This document shows positions 9,524 through 20,700 of a stretch of 64,000 bases of DNA, in pieces. Under the pieces are notes generated by a model. It was not told where the DNA came from, made no database searches, and saw only the letters and a list, made by a program, of their open reading frames with translations. A program made the position numbers and the translations under genes. This DNA is from Pelobates cultripes (taxonomy: Eukaryota > Chordata > Amphibia > Anura > Pelobatidae): contig OW240921.1 in the NCBI GenBank assembly GCA_933207985.1, positions 24,439,991-24,503,990 of the forward strand, written 5' to 3'. Each line of letters starts with the position of its first letter. The first letter of the stretch is position 1.

Positions 9524-11769
9524 ACCCCCAGTTTGAGGCGTTCTGGATGAGGATGGAATACCGGGCCCTGAGTAACCAGATCCTCCATTACTGGCAGAGG
9601 CCAAGGCTGTTCCTGGCTCATCGTGGTCAATAGGGGGAACCACGGTCTCCGAGGCCAAATTGGAATTACGGCAATGACTTTCCTGCCTTCCGACCAAACC
9701 TTCCTCAGGAACCTGGGTATCATAGGTAGGGGAGGGAAAGCATACCCCAGATCGAACGACCAAGGGAGAGAGAGAGCATCTTGGCCCAGTGCCTGACGGT
9801 CCGGGTGGAGAGAGAAGTAATTCTTCACCTGGTGATTCTGAGATGATGCCATCAGGTCGATCTGGGGCATGCCCCACCGATGAACAATTTCTGCAAAGAT
9901 CGCCGGGTGAAGATGCCATTTTCCCGGAAGAATTTCCCTTCTGCTGAGGAAGTCTGCTGTAACGTTCTCCGATCCTGGGAGATAAAAGGCCTTTAGACCT
10001 TGAAGAAACGTCATGGCTATAACCATCAAGGGAGAGAGTTCTTCCAGCAGCAATCTGCTCCTCGTGCCACCTTGGTTGTTCACATACGAGGCCACCGCTC
10101 GGTTGTCTGTTTTGATTAGGACCCACGAGTTCTTTAGCTTTGGTAGGAACCTCAAAACGGCCTTGTAAACCGCTCTTAGTTCCCTTAAATTTGAGTGTAG
10201 GCGACTCTCTTCTCGGGTCCACTTCCCTTGAGTCCATACCGAACTGAAGTGGGCACCCCATCCAAAAGAACTGGCATCTGTCGTAATAACCTTCCAAGGG
10301 GGGTCTTCCAACGGGAAGCCAGTCGTCAAATTCTTCTCGCTCCTCCACCAGTTTAAGGTTTTCCTTACCGGAAGGGGAAGAGATATCACCTGTTCCCAAT
10401 TTGCTTCCACTCTGTTGAACTGGAGAAGGAAGCAGTGCTGAACCGGACGGAACTTCCACTGGGCCCACTTCACCAAGCCTATTGTAGACGTCAAGGAACC
10501 TAGGAGGCTCATGACTACTCTTGCGGGTGCAGCTTCGAGATCTTGTAGGCCCCTTACTTTGGCTCTGATCTTCTTGACCCTTTCTGGAGACAGGAACACG
10601 TGTGCAGACACGGTATTCACTACCGCCCCCAGGAAAATAATCGTTTGCGCAGGAACAAGGGAGCTCTTTTCCAGGTTCAGGAGCCAACCATGGTCTTGAA
10701 GGATGGACATAGCGACTAACGTATGTTGAGCCACGACTCCTTGAGATGGACCCAGGATAAGAATGTCGTCCAAGTAATGGAATATCTCGATACCCTTTTC
10801 CCTTATAAAGGCTATTAAGGTAACCAGAACTTTTGAGAACGTTCTTGGGGCTAGACTGAGGCCAAACGGTAGACCCCGGAACTGGAAGTGCCTTCCTAGC
10901 GCCCAAAACCTGAGAAACCGAACATGATCTTGATGTATCGGAATATGATAGTAGGTGTCCCTTAAATCTATTGAGGTCATCCAGTCTCCTTTCTTGACAC
11001 ACTTCAAGATGGTCCTCAAGGATTCCATTTTGAATGTCCTTACGTTGAGCAAGGAGTTTACGCCTTTCAAATTCAAGATGAGACGCCATTTTCCCTGAGG
11101 TTTTGGGGCCAAGAATACCGTGGAATAAACACCTTGGAACCATTCTCTTTTGGGAACTTCTTCCACCACTCTTTGTTCCAGGAGCACAGAAATGCAGGAT
11201 CTCATGGCCCTTCGTTTGATGCCTACCGGCACCTTTGATCTTTTGAAGAATGCAGTTTTTGGGTGAGATGAGAATTCTATTCTGTAACCTTCTTTCACTA
11301 TCGAAGTGACCCAGAGGTCTGAAATATTGCTGGCCCATCTGGGGTAAAAGAACTTCAGTCTTCCTCCCACCATCCCCGAACGGGCCTGGGAACCTTCAGA
11401 AGTTCTTCCCTGGGGCTCTAGTACCCCTTCCTCTGGAAGCCTTACTGGAAGATGAGTGTGAATAGGATTTCCATGAAGAATTCCTGGAAAACTCCCTTCC
11501 TGGTTTATAGCTTCTACTGTCCCGAAAGGACCGATCCTTGAAGCGCTTGGTTTTCCAGGAGGAGGGAAAACTCTTCCTGCCAGCTTGAGGTAAAAATGCC
11601 TTTTTCCCATCAGCAGCTTTCTGAATAGCATCATCCAGAATTTTCCCAAAAAGGAGATCCCCCTGGAACGGAAGTGCACACAGGGAAGCCTAAGAAGCAT
11701 AATCAGCACCCCACGAATGAAGCCACAAGGCCCTTCTAGAAGCCACAGACAGGGCCATGCTTTTGGCAA
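9490..11769 (-). CDS. DIRS reverse transcriptase / RNase H polyprotein
   Basis: An open frame of 759 residues. The RT palm motifs are in order: FLAPKPQGKWRLILNLK (about 219-235), SIDLRDTYYHIPI (266-278), FRGLPFGLSLAPR (297-309) and the catalytic YLDD (332-335). RNase H follows with all four acidic positions visible: TTDAS (about 498), LRELRAVY (530), KTDNRAVASY (555) and TADFLSR (606). The C-terminal 130 residues contain PQIDLMAS, DALSLPWS, YAFPPLPMIPR and RRPWFPLL, the conserved tail that in DIRS elements has been compared with DNA adenine methyltransferases; that function is not established here. The RT frame overlaps gag upstream and the recombinase downstream. The first ~140 residues largely overlap gag, so the true start may lie inside. 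No lesion was seen in the catalytic domains. Confidence 0.93.
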   Translation of the reverse strand: MPKAWPCLWLLEGPCGFIRGVLIMLLRLPCVHFRSRGISFLGKFWMMLFRKLLMGKRHFYLKLAGRVFPPPGKPSASRIGPFGTVEAINQEGSFPGILHGNPIHTHLPVRLPEEGVLEPQGRTSEGSQARSGMVGGRLKFFYPRWASNISDLWVTSIVKEGYRIEFSSHPKTAFFKRSKVPVGIKRRAMRSCISVLLEQRVVEEVPKREWFQGVYSTVFLAPKPQGKWRLILNLKGVNSLLNVRTFKMESLRTILKCVKKGDWMTSIDLRDTYYHIPIHQDHVRFLRFWALGRHFQFRGLPFGLSLAPRTFSKVLVTLIAFIREKGIEIFHYLDDILILGPSQGVVAQHTLVAMSILQDHGWLLNLEKSSLVPAQTIIFLGAVVNTVSAHVFLSPERVKKIRAKVRGLQDLEAAPARVVMSLLGSLTSTIGLVKWAQWKFRPVQHCFLLQFNRVEANWEQVISLPLPVRKTLNWWRSEKNLTTGFPLEDPPWKVITTDASSFGWGAHFSSVWTQGKWTREESRLHSNLRELRAVYKAVLRFLPKLKNSWVLIKTDNRAVASYVNNQGGTRSRLLLEELSPLMVIAMTFLQGLKAFYLPGSENVTADFLSRREILPGKWHLHPAIFAEIVHRWGMPQIDLMASSQNHQVKNYFSLHPDRQALGQDALSLPWSFDLGYAFPPLPMIPRFLRKVWSEGRKVIAVIPIWPRRPWFPLLTTMSQEQPWPLPVMEDLVTQGPVFHPHPERLKLGVWILRRKDSKY

Positions 11770-12660
11770 TCATGCGAGTGATGTCCAGGGAGGCCTCTGA
11801 ACAGAATTCCGTGGCCAGACTAAAGTCCTTGAGGCTTTCCAACAGATGTTCCCTACGGACACCCTGATCAATGTCGTCCTTCAGATTAGCGAGCCACACT
11901 TTCAAGGCTCTGGAAAGAGTCGTCAGTGCCACTGCCGGATGAAGGGCGGATCCTAGGGCCAAGTAGGCCTTAATCAGGTCTCCATCCATACCCTTCTCCA
12001 TAGGCTCCCTGAGATGTGCCATGGAGTCAATAGGCAGTGTAGTTTTCTTAGCCATATGGATCACTGCAGCGTCAATTTTAGGAACTGAGTTCCACAGGCA
12101 GCAATCCACTGCAGCGTACGGGTAAACCCTCGCAAACTTGTTTTTTAAAGTGGACTTCTTTTCAGGCTTGTTCCATTCCTGAATGATCACATCCCTGATT
12201 GACTTATGCACCGGGAAAGTAGGTCTGTTAGGCTTTAGGTCCTCAAAAAACCTATCAGCCTCCTTCAATTCAGATCTTTCTTCAGCGAGACTAAGCGTGT
12301 CTCTGAGAAGGGTAATAAGTCTATCCACAGACCTGGAGTCAAGACACCTGGAGGCATATTCAGTTTCCTCCTCACCTTCATCCGATATCTCCCAGACATC
12401 AGGGTCCTCATCAGAGCTGGAAGACTGAGGTTCCGCTCTGCGTCTCCTACTTGGACCACTAGAACCTGTGGTAGCCCTAAAGCCCTCAGCAATGGCCTGA
12501 GAAATCCAGAGTTTAAGGTCGTCTTGTGGAGAGCTCCTACTGGGGGTATCAGCGACTTCCAACAAGCATTCCCTGCAAAGGTTCCTTCCATGCGGAGCGG
12601 GGAAGAACAATTAATGCATTTATTTGATTTTTCCCGTGATTTTCTCGCTGGAGAATCCAA
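11396..12660 (-). pseudogene. DIRS Gag-like protein, broken
   Basis: The main open part runs 11690-12610 and encodes a 306-residue capsid-like protein with an acidic Ser-rich N-terminal region (SSSSDEDPDVWEISDEGEEE). It ends at a TAG (11690-11692) after ALWLHSWGADYAS. The same frame then stays open for another 97 codons to 11396, and that stretch is rich in Ser, Arg and Lys (SRGRGTRAP), as expected of a nucleic-acid-binding Gag tail. The TAG is therefore probably a CAG-to-TAG nonsense change. At the other end, KCINC lies in one frame and LCREC in another, meeting near 12600; together they look like a C2-C2 zinc ribbon split by a one-base indel. No ATG is clear for the upstream frame. Confidence 0.8.
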
Positions 12661-13747
12661 ATGAACGCTGGGGCTGAAATGAAGCCATATATGACATATA
12701 TTACAGGCTCAGTATGGCACTCTTTTAACAACCCCCCCCAATAAAATTAATAAATGGCTCACCTATGTTTTCTAGAGAGGGATCTTGCAGAGGCAGAGGG
12801 AGAATCCATACTATAAAGAAGAACCAAATGAAATTCAAGACCAAATTCCCCAAAGGGACAAAGAGGCAAGCTGACAAGCAATACATCCAATAAGAAGTAA
12901 AAAGCAGCAATCCTACCTTAAGAGCAGAGCATCCACTATGCAGCCAGGCAGCAGACAGGAGTAGCTGGGCACAAACTGAGCTTCAATGCCTTCCAGGGGA
13001 AAAAACCCAACCTAAGCCGGCAGACACAGCGACCAGGGAGCTGTAAAAAGCGTTTAAATAGGACCGGGCAGCGAACAGCTGATCACCCGGTCCGCGCATG
13101 CGCAGAGCGCTGGAACGCACGCTTTGCGTTCCAAACGCTCGCGACCGGCAATCACTTCCGGTTTCGCCGGAACTGGCCGCAAGAAACAAACAGTCGGCTG
13201 GAACGCAAATGCGTTCCAGCCACCGATGCCCGGGCGCACAGGGAGCCCCAGAGAGCAGGGAAGCCTGCACACCCACCCATCTCACAGAGGCTCTAGGAAG
13301 AGTTCTATTAGAAATTGAAGAGCAGATGAGCACTCCTCATAGAGCTATCTCACCAGCTCTAAGGAGCAGGGAAGGCAACAACAAAGGTAAGAGAAACAGA
13401 TCCCAAAGGACAAGCCTAAGTATGGACTCCAATACTGCCAACAAGGTATGGGGGGGTATATAACCCCAATTAGTAGGGGGAGGCTGAAAACAGGGGGAAT
13501 TTTTAAGGCTAACCAACCCCACATAAAACAGAAATTAGTGTCTCCCTCAAACACTTACTTCCCACGCTGCAGTTCAGTACTTACACTGAACCTGACCCAG
13601 TTAGTCCTGCTCATGCAGGCTGTTTACTGGGTCCTTCAAATGAAGAGAGGCTGAACTTCATTTGGAACGAACCCACGACAAACGCAGGAAGGTGGCCATA
13701 AAACAAATGTAAAAAGTCCTGTAGAACTTGCTAAGGACAGGAAAAAA
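12661..13747 (-). other. DIRS 5' leader with CpG-rich inverted repeats
   Basis: About 1.1 kb lies between gag and the right terminal repeat. The block 13040-13230 is CpG-rich and holds nested inverted repeats built on GGAACGCA/TGCGTTCC: one pair at 13112-13118 and 13126-13132, and a perfect 12-bp-arm palindrome at 13196-13221. The short open frames here are not coding as far as I can tell. The block could be the promoter or a packaging structure. Confidence 0.55.
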
Positions 13748-13874
13748 GACTGAGGTGTAAGGGGAGGAGGGACTCTTTATACCTATCAGTCTGATTAATT
13801 AATCTAATTAATTCCTGTCCTGTGACTACTAAGGGAGGAGCTACCCATAAGTGATGCTGCCATGATTAGCCAGG
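13748..13874 (-). repeat. DIRS right inverted terminal repeat
   Basis: Reverse complement of 8135-8264. In element orientation it is the 5' repeat and probably carries the promoter. The last bases of the element, GCCAGGAATAG, reappear at the junction in the internal complementary region. Confidence 0.95.
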
Positions 13875-13879
13875 AATAG

Positions 13880-13999
13880 CCAATTGTAAACAGATGGAGA
13901 GTGTCCAATTGAGATATTTAGTGCTCTGTTTACAATTTGGTCAAGGTTTGGCAAGTCCCTGCAAGGCTACTTAAACTAAACGATGAATTGTCAGAAATT
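13880..13999. other. Right flank of DIRS with short inverted repeat
   Basis: CCAATTGTAAACAG (13880-13893) and CTGTTTACAATTTGG (13926-13940) form a near-perfect 14-bp inverted repeat immediately next to the DIRS end. No coding sequence is seen. Confidence 0.6.
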
Positions 14000-14007
14000 C
14001 ACTAGGG

Positions 14008-14142
14008 CAGGGGTGGGCAATCTTCTGTCCTCCAGATGTTTTGGACTACATCTTCAAAATGCACTTAGTGCCATAATGCTAGCAAAGCATCAAGGGAGAT
14101 GTAGTCCATAATATCTGGAGGGCCGAAGATTGCCCACCCCTG
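14008..14142. mobile_element. hAT-type MITE
   Basis: A 135-bp element begins CAGGGGTGGGCAATCTTC and ends with its inverted copy GAAGATTGCCCACCCCTG. It is flanked by the 8-bp duplication CACTAGGG (14000-14007) / AACTAGGG (14143-14150), with one mismatch. Terminal CAGGGGTGGGCAA plus an 8-bp duplication is the hAT signature. It encodes nothing and would depend on a hAT transposase elsewhere. Confidence 0.93.
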
Positions 14143-15159
14143 AACTAGGGGATTGAAACTTTGAGTGCAAAGTAACTGAGCTGCAAGCAACGGAGGTAGA
14201 GACGTTGTTCAAGATCAGCTTTTTCGGCCTAAAATTTGAAATTCTCTGGTGAAATCCCAGTTTAGTAAATAACGCAAATTTTAAAATTTATTTCCTCTGG
14301 CAATATGTGAATTCAACATTCAGCATTTTACTTGTATCTCATTACAGGACATGGAATCTGTATCTGGGGAAACATGGCTGGACTGTCAACTCTACTAATA
14401 ACTAATTCAAGTCTGATTTATATTGCTTTTTCTGATATGTCAAACATTGGTTTAATATGTTTATATTTTATTGTACAATCTATAATTCAGTTGCTGAATT
14501 ATTCACACCCAACTATGAGAAAATAGAACATTATATTATTAAGAGATGATCATCAGCCTAAATTCGTACACACCAATCCGTCATTTACATCAAATTCTGT
14601 GTTGTTCTAGAGAACAAGATGTCAATAGAGTAGCAATGAAAACAGCAGGAGGTTGTAAAGGCTCAGGAAGGTAGAAATATTATACTACTATCTGGTCCTG
14701 GTTACAGGGAAAAAAGGATAAATAGGACTGATGGAACACACTGGGTTTTGTTACATTAAACATGTAACTGTAGTGAATGGAAAAACTGAACTGCAGAATT
14801 CAGGATAAAGTTGCCAACCTTTTGATTATAGCAAAGTTGGAGATTTTTTTTTTTTTACATATCTATATCGCCTGAATTCTGCAGTTCAGTTTCATTTGAC
14901 AATAGGTTGGTGTTTAGTGCATAAACACTGTTGTGCTTATTCACAAAACCAGTAAATATAGAGTTGCAAATTTGTGGCTGTAATAAATGACCTGAAAAAA
15001 TAAATTTACACCATAACGGTCTTAATAAATGACCCAACAGGTTGAGGATAGTTCAGAGTTTGAGAACGGATGAATGAGATGCCATTTACATGGGTTTATT
15101 CACTTAATTAAAATTGTGGAGAAGTGACAAAGAAAACAACAACTTTGTATAAGAGTTCC

Positions 15160-15286
15160 AATGGCTAGATCTCACGGGCAGGGCCCTCTTTACCTTTTGT
15201 ATTGGTTTGTGTATGTTGTACAGGTTTTGTACCGCGCTGAGGAATATGTTGGCGCTTTATGAATGCCATAAATAAATAAAGGATGG
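15160..15286 (+). repeat. SINE-like repeat tail
   Basis: It contains GGGCAGGGCCCTCTTTACC and ends GTTGGCGCTTTATGAATG followed by AATAAATAAA. It is a diverged member of the family seen more completely at 39755-39913 and 41510-41671. Confidence 0.65.
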
Positions 15287-16037
15287 CAGATATCAGGCCG
15301 CAGTAGCCAAATCATAAAAATTGCTGAGATGTCAATTTTTTCCCTAATTCTGTTATTTTGAACTAAAATTTGCAATCCACTTGCCAAATGTCTATGATGC
15401 CGAGTGAGGGTCCATGGTCATCCAGGGCCCACCCCGCTGGAGGTATAACTAAGACAGAAATTACACATTTCCTTGGTACCAATTGGTAGTAGCAATATGC
15501 TACAGCCGCCTCCTCAATAGTGTAAACAACACAGAAGGGATGGGGCTGCTGAGGACTCTTTGTATTAAACCATTAAAAATGGTTTAACACTGAATGGAAA
15601 GACTGCATCAAGGGACTCCAAACACTAAAAACACTTTATATGAAGTAGTTACAGTGCACACAGTCCCTTTAATGCACCAGGAGCATGTATCATGTGGGTG
15701 TTAATTCTAAATGTATAATTTCTGTAACATTTCACTAAGCTAATGTTATAGAATAAAGTATCTTCAATCATTACACAAAAAAATAATAAACATTTAGGAA
15801 GACTTTTTATAACAGACACCTGGTTTTGCAACTTGCCATGAATAGGAAAGATTTAAAGACCCCGTGTGTTTATAGTTAATAATTTGTTCGGCACAGATAT
15901 CCAGTGTATGGTTTCTTCTGGTATTTTCTGGTGTAAGAGATAAAACATATAGTTAAAACCCAGGCTGTAGTGGTCTTTTAAACCTAACAAAATAAAGTGG
16001 ACATTTCCTGAAAGATGCAAAATCATGTTTATGCACT

Positions 16038-16177
16038 TCAAGTGGTTCCAGTAAGCAGACTTTATTAGTTAGATGTTTCGGCTCTGTAATTGGGCCTTTA
16101 TCAAGTTGCTTGATAAAGGCTCGATTACAGAGCTGAAATGTTTCTCTAACAAATAGTCTGCTCACTGGAGCCACTTG
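16038..16177. repeat. Fold-back element, ~67-bp arms
   Basis: The arms 16038-16105 and 16109-16177 are imperfect reverse complements around a 3-bp centre. They include GATGTTTCGGCTCTGTAAT and its partner ATTACAGAGCTGAAATG, plus AAGTGGTTCCAGT and ACTGGAGCCACTT. It looks like a MITE-type palindrome. A related GTTTCGGCACCAAC hairpin sits at 34882-34938. Confidence 0.85.
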
Positions 16178-16980
16178 GAGTAAACAGATGTTCTTTTTTT
16201 GAAGTAATACATTTGGGCTTTGCCGACCCTGCCTAGCCTCACATATGTTGGTTTATCATGAAAAAGCATGTGTTCCCCTCTCTGGATTTAATGCAAAATC
16301 ATGTTTGAACATTATTAAGTGGACAGCATGTCAAACATAGTGGGGGATTCTTAGGAAGAGTTTTTTTTATAAATATTTAGTAGAAAAAGATATATCATTT
16401 TAAACCCGAATTAGAAAAAAAAAGTTCAGCTCGAGAGAAATCTTGAGCAAAGTTTTAAAACAGAGGCAATCTGTTGACTTGTTGGATTCACTTGTGATTC
16501 CTCCACTTTTATAATGTCAAACTGCTTTTTATACAGAACACCAATTTACCAAATAAATCGGGCATGCATGCTGACAGTGGAACATCAGTAATTGATATGG
16601 CAGGGTTTACAAAGGTGAATAACAAACCTTGCCTCCTCTTCACTTTTGTGTTGTGATGTCCTTGCCCCCACAGAATCACACAAAAAAAAAAAAAAATCTT
16701 CATATACTCCAGTGTGACTGATCTGGCACCTATAATATTACTAGCTAAATAAAGGCTGGCTAATTTGTGAATAACCACAAATACCCTGGCTTATTCTCTA
16801 GAAGGCTTATTTATTAAAGTATGTTTTTTTTTTTTGATTATTTCAAACCTCAAATTTTAGCACATTAAATCTATATTGCAAAATGCATACACAAATAGCC
16901 AAAATATTACACTATCTGACGTGGATATATATATATATTAATCCACTATTTCTACCTAGCTTTAGCTTCATTATTCATAA

Positions 16981-17030
16981 TTTTATTATTTATATAGTGC
17001 CAGCAAATTCCGTAGTGCTGTACAATGTAC
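16981..17030 (-). repeat. SINE/LINE tail fragment
   Basis: TTATTTATATAGTGCCAGCA followed by CCGTAGTGCTGTACAAT is the reverse complement of the CGCTATATAAAT tail family. Confidence 0.6.
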
Positions 17031-17430
17031 AGATTTAATTTCCTAAATTACGAAGTTATGTGAATAATGGACTGTAAATTACAAATAAAGGCCTAAAATA
17101 TTCAAACTATAAAGTTTATACCCGATAGTTGACTTGGATATTTTATTCAAATTTGGTTGTTTTAGCCTAAAATTTTTAAATCACTTTAGCTTTAGTTAAT
17201 AGTTAAAATTTTGAGAAACAATATCTGCAACTGTGGTATTATTATTTTTTTTTCCCAAGATGACCTCTTAAACAAATGGGGTTATATATAAAGAGTCGCT
17301 GGTTTCCATGGTGATAGCTCCACTGTTAGAACATTTTACGGACAAGTTCTCTATGTATAAACTCACATACAATAAGAATTATTCACAAAATAAAGAATGG
17401 CGAGTAAACTGAAAGCTAAATGTGACAATT

Positions 17431-17828
17431 TAAAGGAACACTCCAAACACAACCACTATAGCACACTGTAGTGATCATGGTGCCAGGAGTGCACTCGTGC
17501 ATTCTCACTGTTAGTAGGCAAACCGTTAGATGTGCTTTCTAGCTCGCTATAGGAAGTTCAATTAGCTCTCCTGGGCTAAGCCCTGCTGTGTAACGCTAGC
17601 ATATTGGCGGATCACTCAGCTAATGAGCTAAGCTCTTCACTGACAATCTTAGTTCAAACAGAGAGCTTCTGGCTCTCTGTTGAAAGTAGTTGGGGCATGC
17701 AGACCCCATGAAATAAGTCAAATCATTACAAAACGATTTAACTACATTCAATGGGGCGCATATGGGCACCCCTGGCACCATAACCCCATACAGAATGATT
17801 ATGGAGCCTGGAGTTTTGTTTTTTTTAA
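17431..17828. repeat. Probable fold-back DNA element
   Basis: It starts TTTAAAGGAACACTCC and ends around GGAGCCTGGAGTTTTG, a weak inverted match. The AAAGGAACACT end is shared with the better-preserved elements at 32031, 48438 and 54652. The boundary on the right is uncertain. Confidence 0.4.
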
Positions 17829-19974
17829 TGTCAAAAAAGCCAAGTTATAAATATGGTAATTTGAAAGACTTTTCCCAATTCAGTTGTTGCCTAGATTTTC
17901 TACATTTGTTTTTCAATTTATCACAACCTTTCTCTCATTCCAATGGACAGCGCACACTTATATGGCATGCTGCTCTGCATAAAGCTTGTTCTCCTGAGAG
18001 GGTTAGATGCCAATACCCATGTCATTCCTGTTATTCCTCTGCTTTCATTTTCATGCACTCCGAAGTGAGGGATCATTAGCAGAGTCTTTCATGTGAAAAT
18101 CACAGTACAATGTGCAAAAAAAAGGTGAAGGGAGCAATGACTTAGGTCAACTGTCTCTGCATAGTTGCTGGGAGTCTACACATCTTTTTGTTTATGAGGC
18201 AGTGGAAACATTAAAAAGGCTCAGGGAGGCCATTTTTAAAGAAAAATGTCCAGACTCCTAAGCAGTGTGTGGGGGGCGGTGGAGGGTCAGGGGTTTCTGC
18301 ACCAGGAAATGACCAGACTCTTGTAACCTTATCCTACAATAATATGACATTCCTTCACTAACCCTCCTCCCCATTATGAGCAGGAGATCCCATTACATGA
18401 ACATAAGAGAAGCCTTGTATCCTTTCTGACCATACCTTAACCCTTTGATGATTCTCAGTCAAATGTAAGCCATTTCAGGATCACTAGAATAACAAAAGGA
18501 TTAAAACTCAACTACTAGATAATCACCTTACATTAGATATCAGCCCACCATGCCATGGCATATCCTTGGTAATCTGTAGTCAGGAGGTCACTATTCAATC
18601 TAGAACTAGGTAGTAGTCAAGTGTGCCTGATTATCTGGTTTTGGAGGTTCACTCTACAAAACATATCCTTTGCGGACAGAAACTATAGAAGGAGAGAAAA
18701 AACTATTAGCAGAAACATCCTTACCTGGTGGGATTAGTTTCCCTTTGTATAGTCGAAAGAATGATCTCTCAGGTTCTTTCACTCTAAAACCCTGAGGTGA
18801 GGGTGTGCTTTAAACAAGTTTCAGGAAAGTTAACATAAAAGCAGACACCCTTAGCTGTCCTGCTATCTTGGTGCTCTCTTGGTCTTCACGTTGCATATTG
18901 GCACTAGGGAGGTACATACACAATGCCACCTAGCAGTGTGGACAATTTACATGCAGCTAACAAGATGAACAAAAACACAGCTGTTCCACTAGGATAATGG
19001 ATCCCTACTGTAATTAATGAATTTCACATGATAGTGCTGCCCAGCAACATACAGAATACAAATACCACTACTGTTCCTACTGACATTGTATGCATCCTAA
19101 AATGGTATAGAAAAGGGTACTGCTTATAATTTGGGCTACTCAACTTTAAGCAAAATTTACAACTGACATGACGCCAGATGAAATGAATTAATCAGTGATG
19201 GCATTCCTTGAATAATTCATTTATTACCTTTGACATTAGGTGAAATCTACATATTGTTTGGGAGCACTTATCATTTACCTCTCAGGAGCAAGTGGAAGTA
19301 CCTGTCAGAAAAAATATATCCTGAGTGGCAATTGTCTACACCAAGGGGTACTTAAGCCCAGGCCTTTATAATGGCACACTGCATTTTAAATATCTCATCT
19401 TATAAACAGGAAATACAATAGGTTTCTGTTAATTCGTTTATGCAGGGGCATCTGCAAATCCAAGTCTGTGTACGTCCCTCAAGTTGCACAACCCTAGCTT
19501 AGACACAAATGGATAGTCACATTGCAATGATTCTGTTTCTCAGTTAATTAGGTAATCGGATACATTTTAGCTGATGTGTAGATCTTATGTTAATGGTAAC
19601 AAAATCAACAAAATTTTTATTTGTGACCAATAGCAATAAGTACACAATGATGGGTACGTGGCAAACAGGTGTCAAAGTGTTCCTGCAAACAAATAACAGT
19701 GTTGTCATCAAACATTGGTTTTGGTTAGAGTAACCCTGGCTATTCTGCCCCCCCAGATAAGACTCACCTCGATCCATCATTGAGGCCAAGTTCTTCCTGC
19801 AGGCTTATTCTTCCCTGCTGAAGTCACTCCCCCTCTTGGTTTGGTGGTCAAGGAGGGCTGGCTTAGGGAAGGACATGTGCGGCATGAAAGAGTGTGGGGC
19901 TGCCATTGACTGTCCAGCACCAGGAAACTGGCATCAGATACCAAATTTGCACAAGATTCACATTAGCCACCCAG

Positions 19975-20110
19975 AACTCTAGCTCCATGCTGGCTAAGAT
20001 GTCCCAATGATGCTGCCAGAAGTGGAGTCACACCTCCGGCAGCAGAACGGTTACACTCTGTATGTGCATCATTTCATAGCAAAATGCTTCACTTAAAGAC
20101 TAAGCACAAT
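19975..20110 (-). repeat. Dispersed repeat, reverse copy of the 6745 family
   Basis: CACCTCCGGCAGCAG and CACTCTGTATGTGCATC match the reverse complement of the 6745-6900 repeat (GTGTAACTCCTCC..., GCACATACAGAG). Confidence 0.45.
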
Positions 20111-20439
20111 GACAACTTTAAATCAGTGAAGTTATGATACTTGGAGTAACCCTTTCAAGGTTAGAAGATCCCATTAGCTGGAGAAGCCACCTGGTTCATG
20201 TATTTCTAGTTTAATATAAGCAGTGTATCATGGAGGATGTTGCCGATGTCTGCAGTGACCAATGCAAGATTCACCAGGTTTTCCTTGACACAGATTATTC
20301 TATAGGGTGATACATAAAAAGTGCTTCTCTGCTGTATATAGCATTTGTTTGCTATGCAAGGCAAATTGGTTAAATCTCAGCAATTATTTATATTTATGTC
20401 TATGCAGCATATAAAAGTAATAAATCCTCAGGAAAACTC

Positions 20440-20700
20440 ACTTTCAACTCTTCCCTAAGCCTAAAGTCCTTTAAGAGATCCCTCTCTACATATCTCAAAA
20501 TAGAATGCACCTGTCATGCTTGATTATATATTTCCTACCTGTTCTATGTTAAATTTTGTATATATTGTGTATTAATGTTGTTTTTGTATTTTATTGTACC
20601 CTATTGTATCAATGCAATGTTTTGTGGACCCAGGACATACTTGAAAACGAGCGAAATCTCAATGTATCCTTCCTGATAAAATATTTTATAAATCAATAAT
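20440..20700 (+). repeat. Probable LINE-type 3' end
   Basis: The segment ends GTGGACCCAGGACATACTTG, then GAAATCTCAATGTATC and CCTGATAAAATATTTTATAA. This looks like a LINE 3' terminus, an assignment made from memory of similar vertebrate repeats and not proven here. Confidence 0.45.

Larger units (their letters stand above)
8094..13879 (-). mobile_element. Complete DIRS-type retrotransposon
   Basis: A ~5.8-kb element carries, in minus-strand order, a leader, gag, RT/RNase H and tyrosine recombinase. Its ends are inverted repeats (8135-8264 and 13748-13874). An internal complementary region (8303-8404) matches the two outer ends joined together. DIRS elements integrate with a tyrosine recombinase through a circular intermediate rather than with a DDE integrase, and they make no target-site duplication. 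Both genomic ends carry AATAG (8094-8098 and 13875-13879), the short overlap where the circle would close. Gag has a frameshift and a stop and the recombinase has a frameshift, so this copy looks recently but definitely inactivated. Confidence 0.95.

Noticed and set aside
9524..11338. Long minus frame overlapping the RT gene
   Set aside because: Only its last ~133 codons (below 9524) are the recombinase N-terminus; the rest is a shadow of the RT/RNase H frame.
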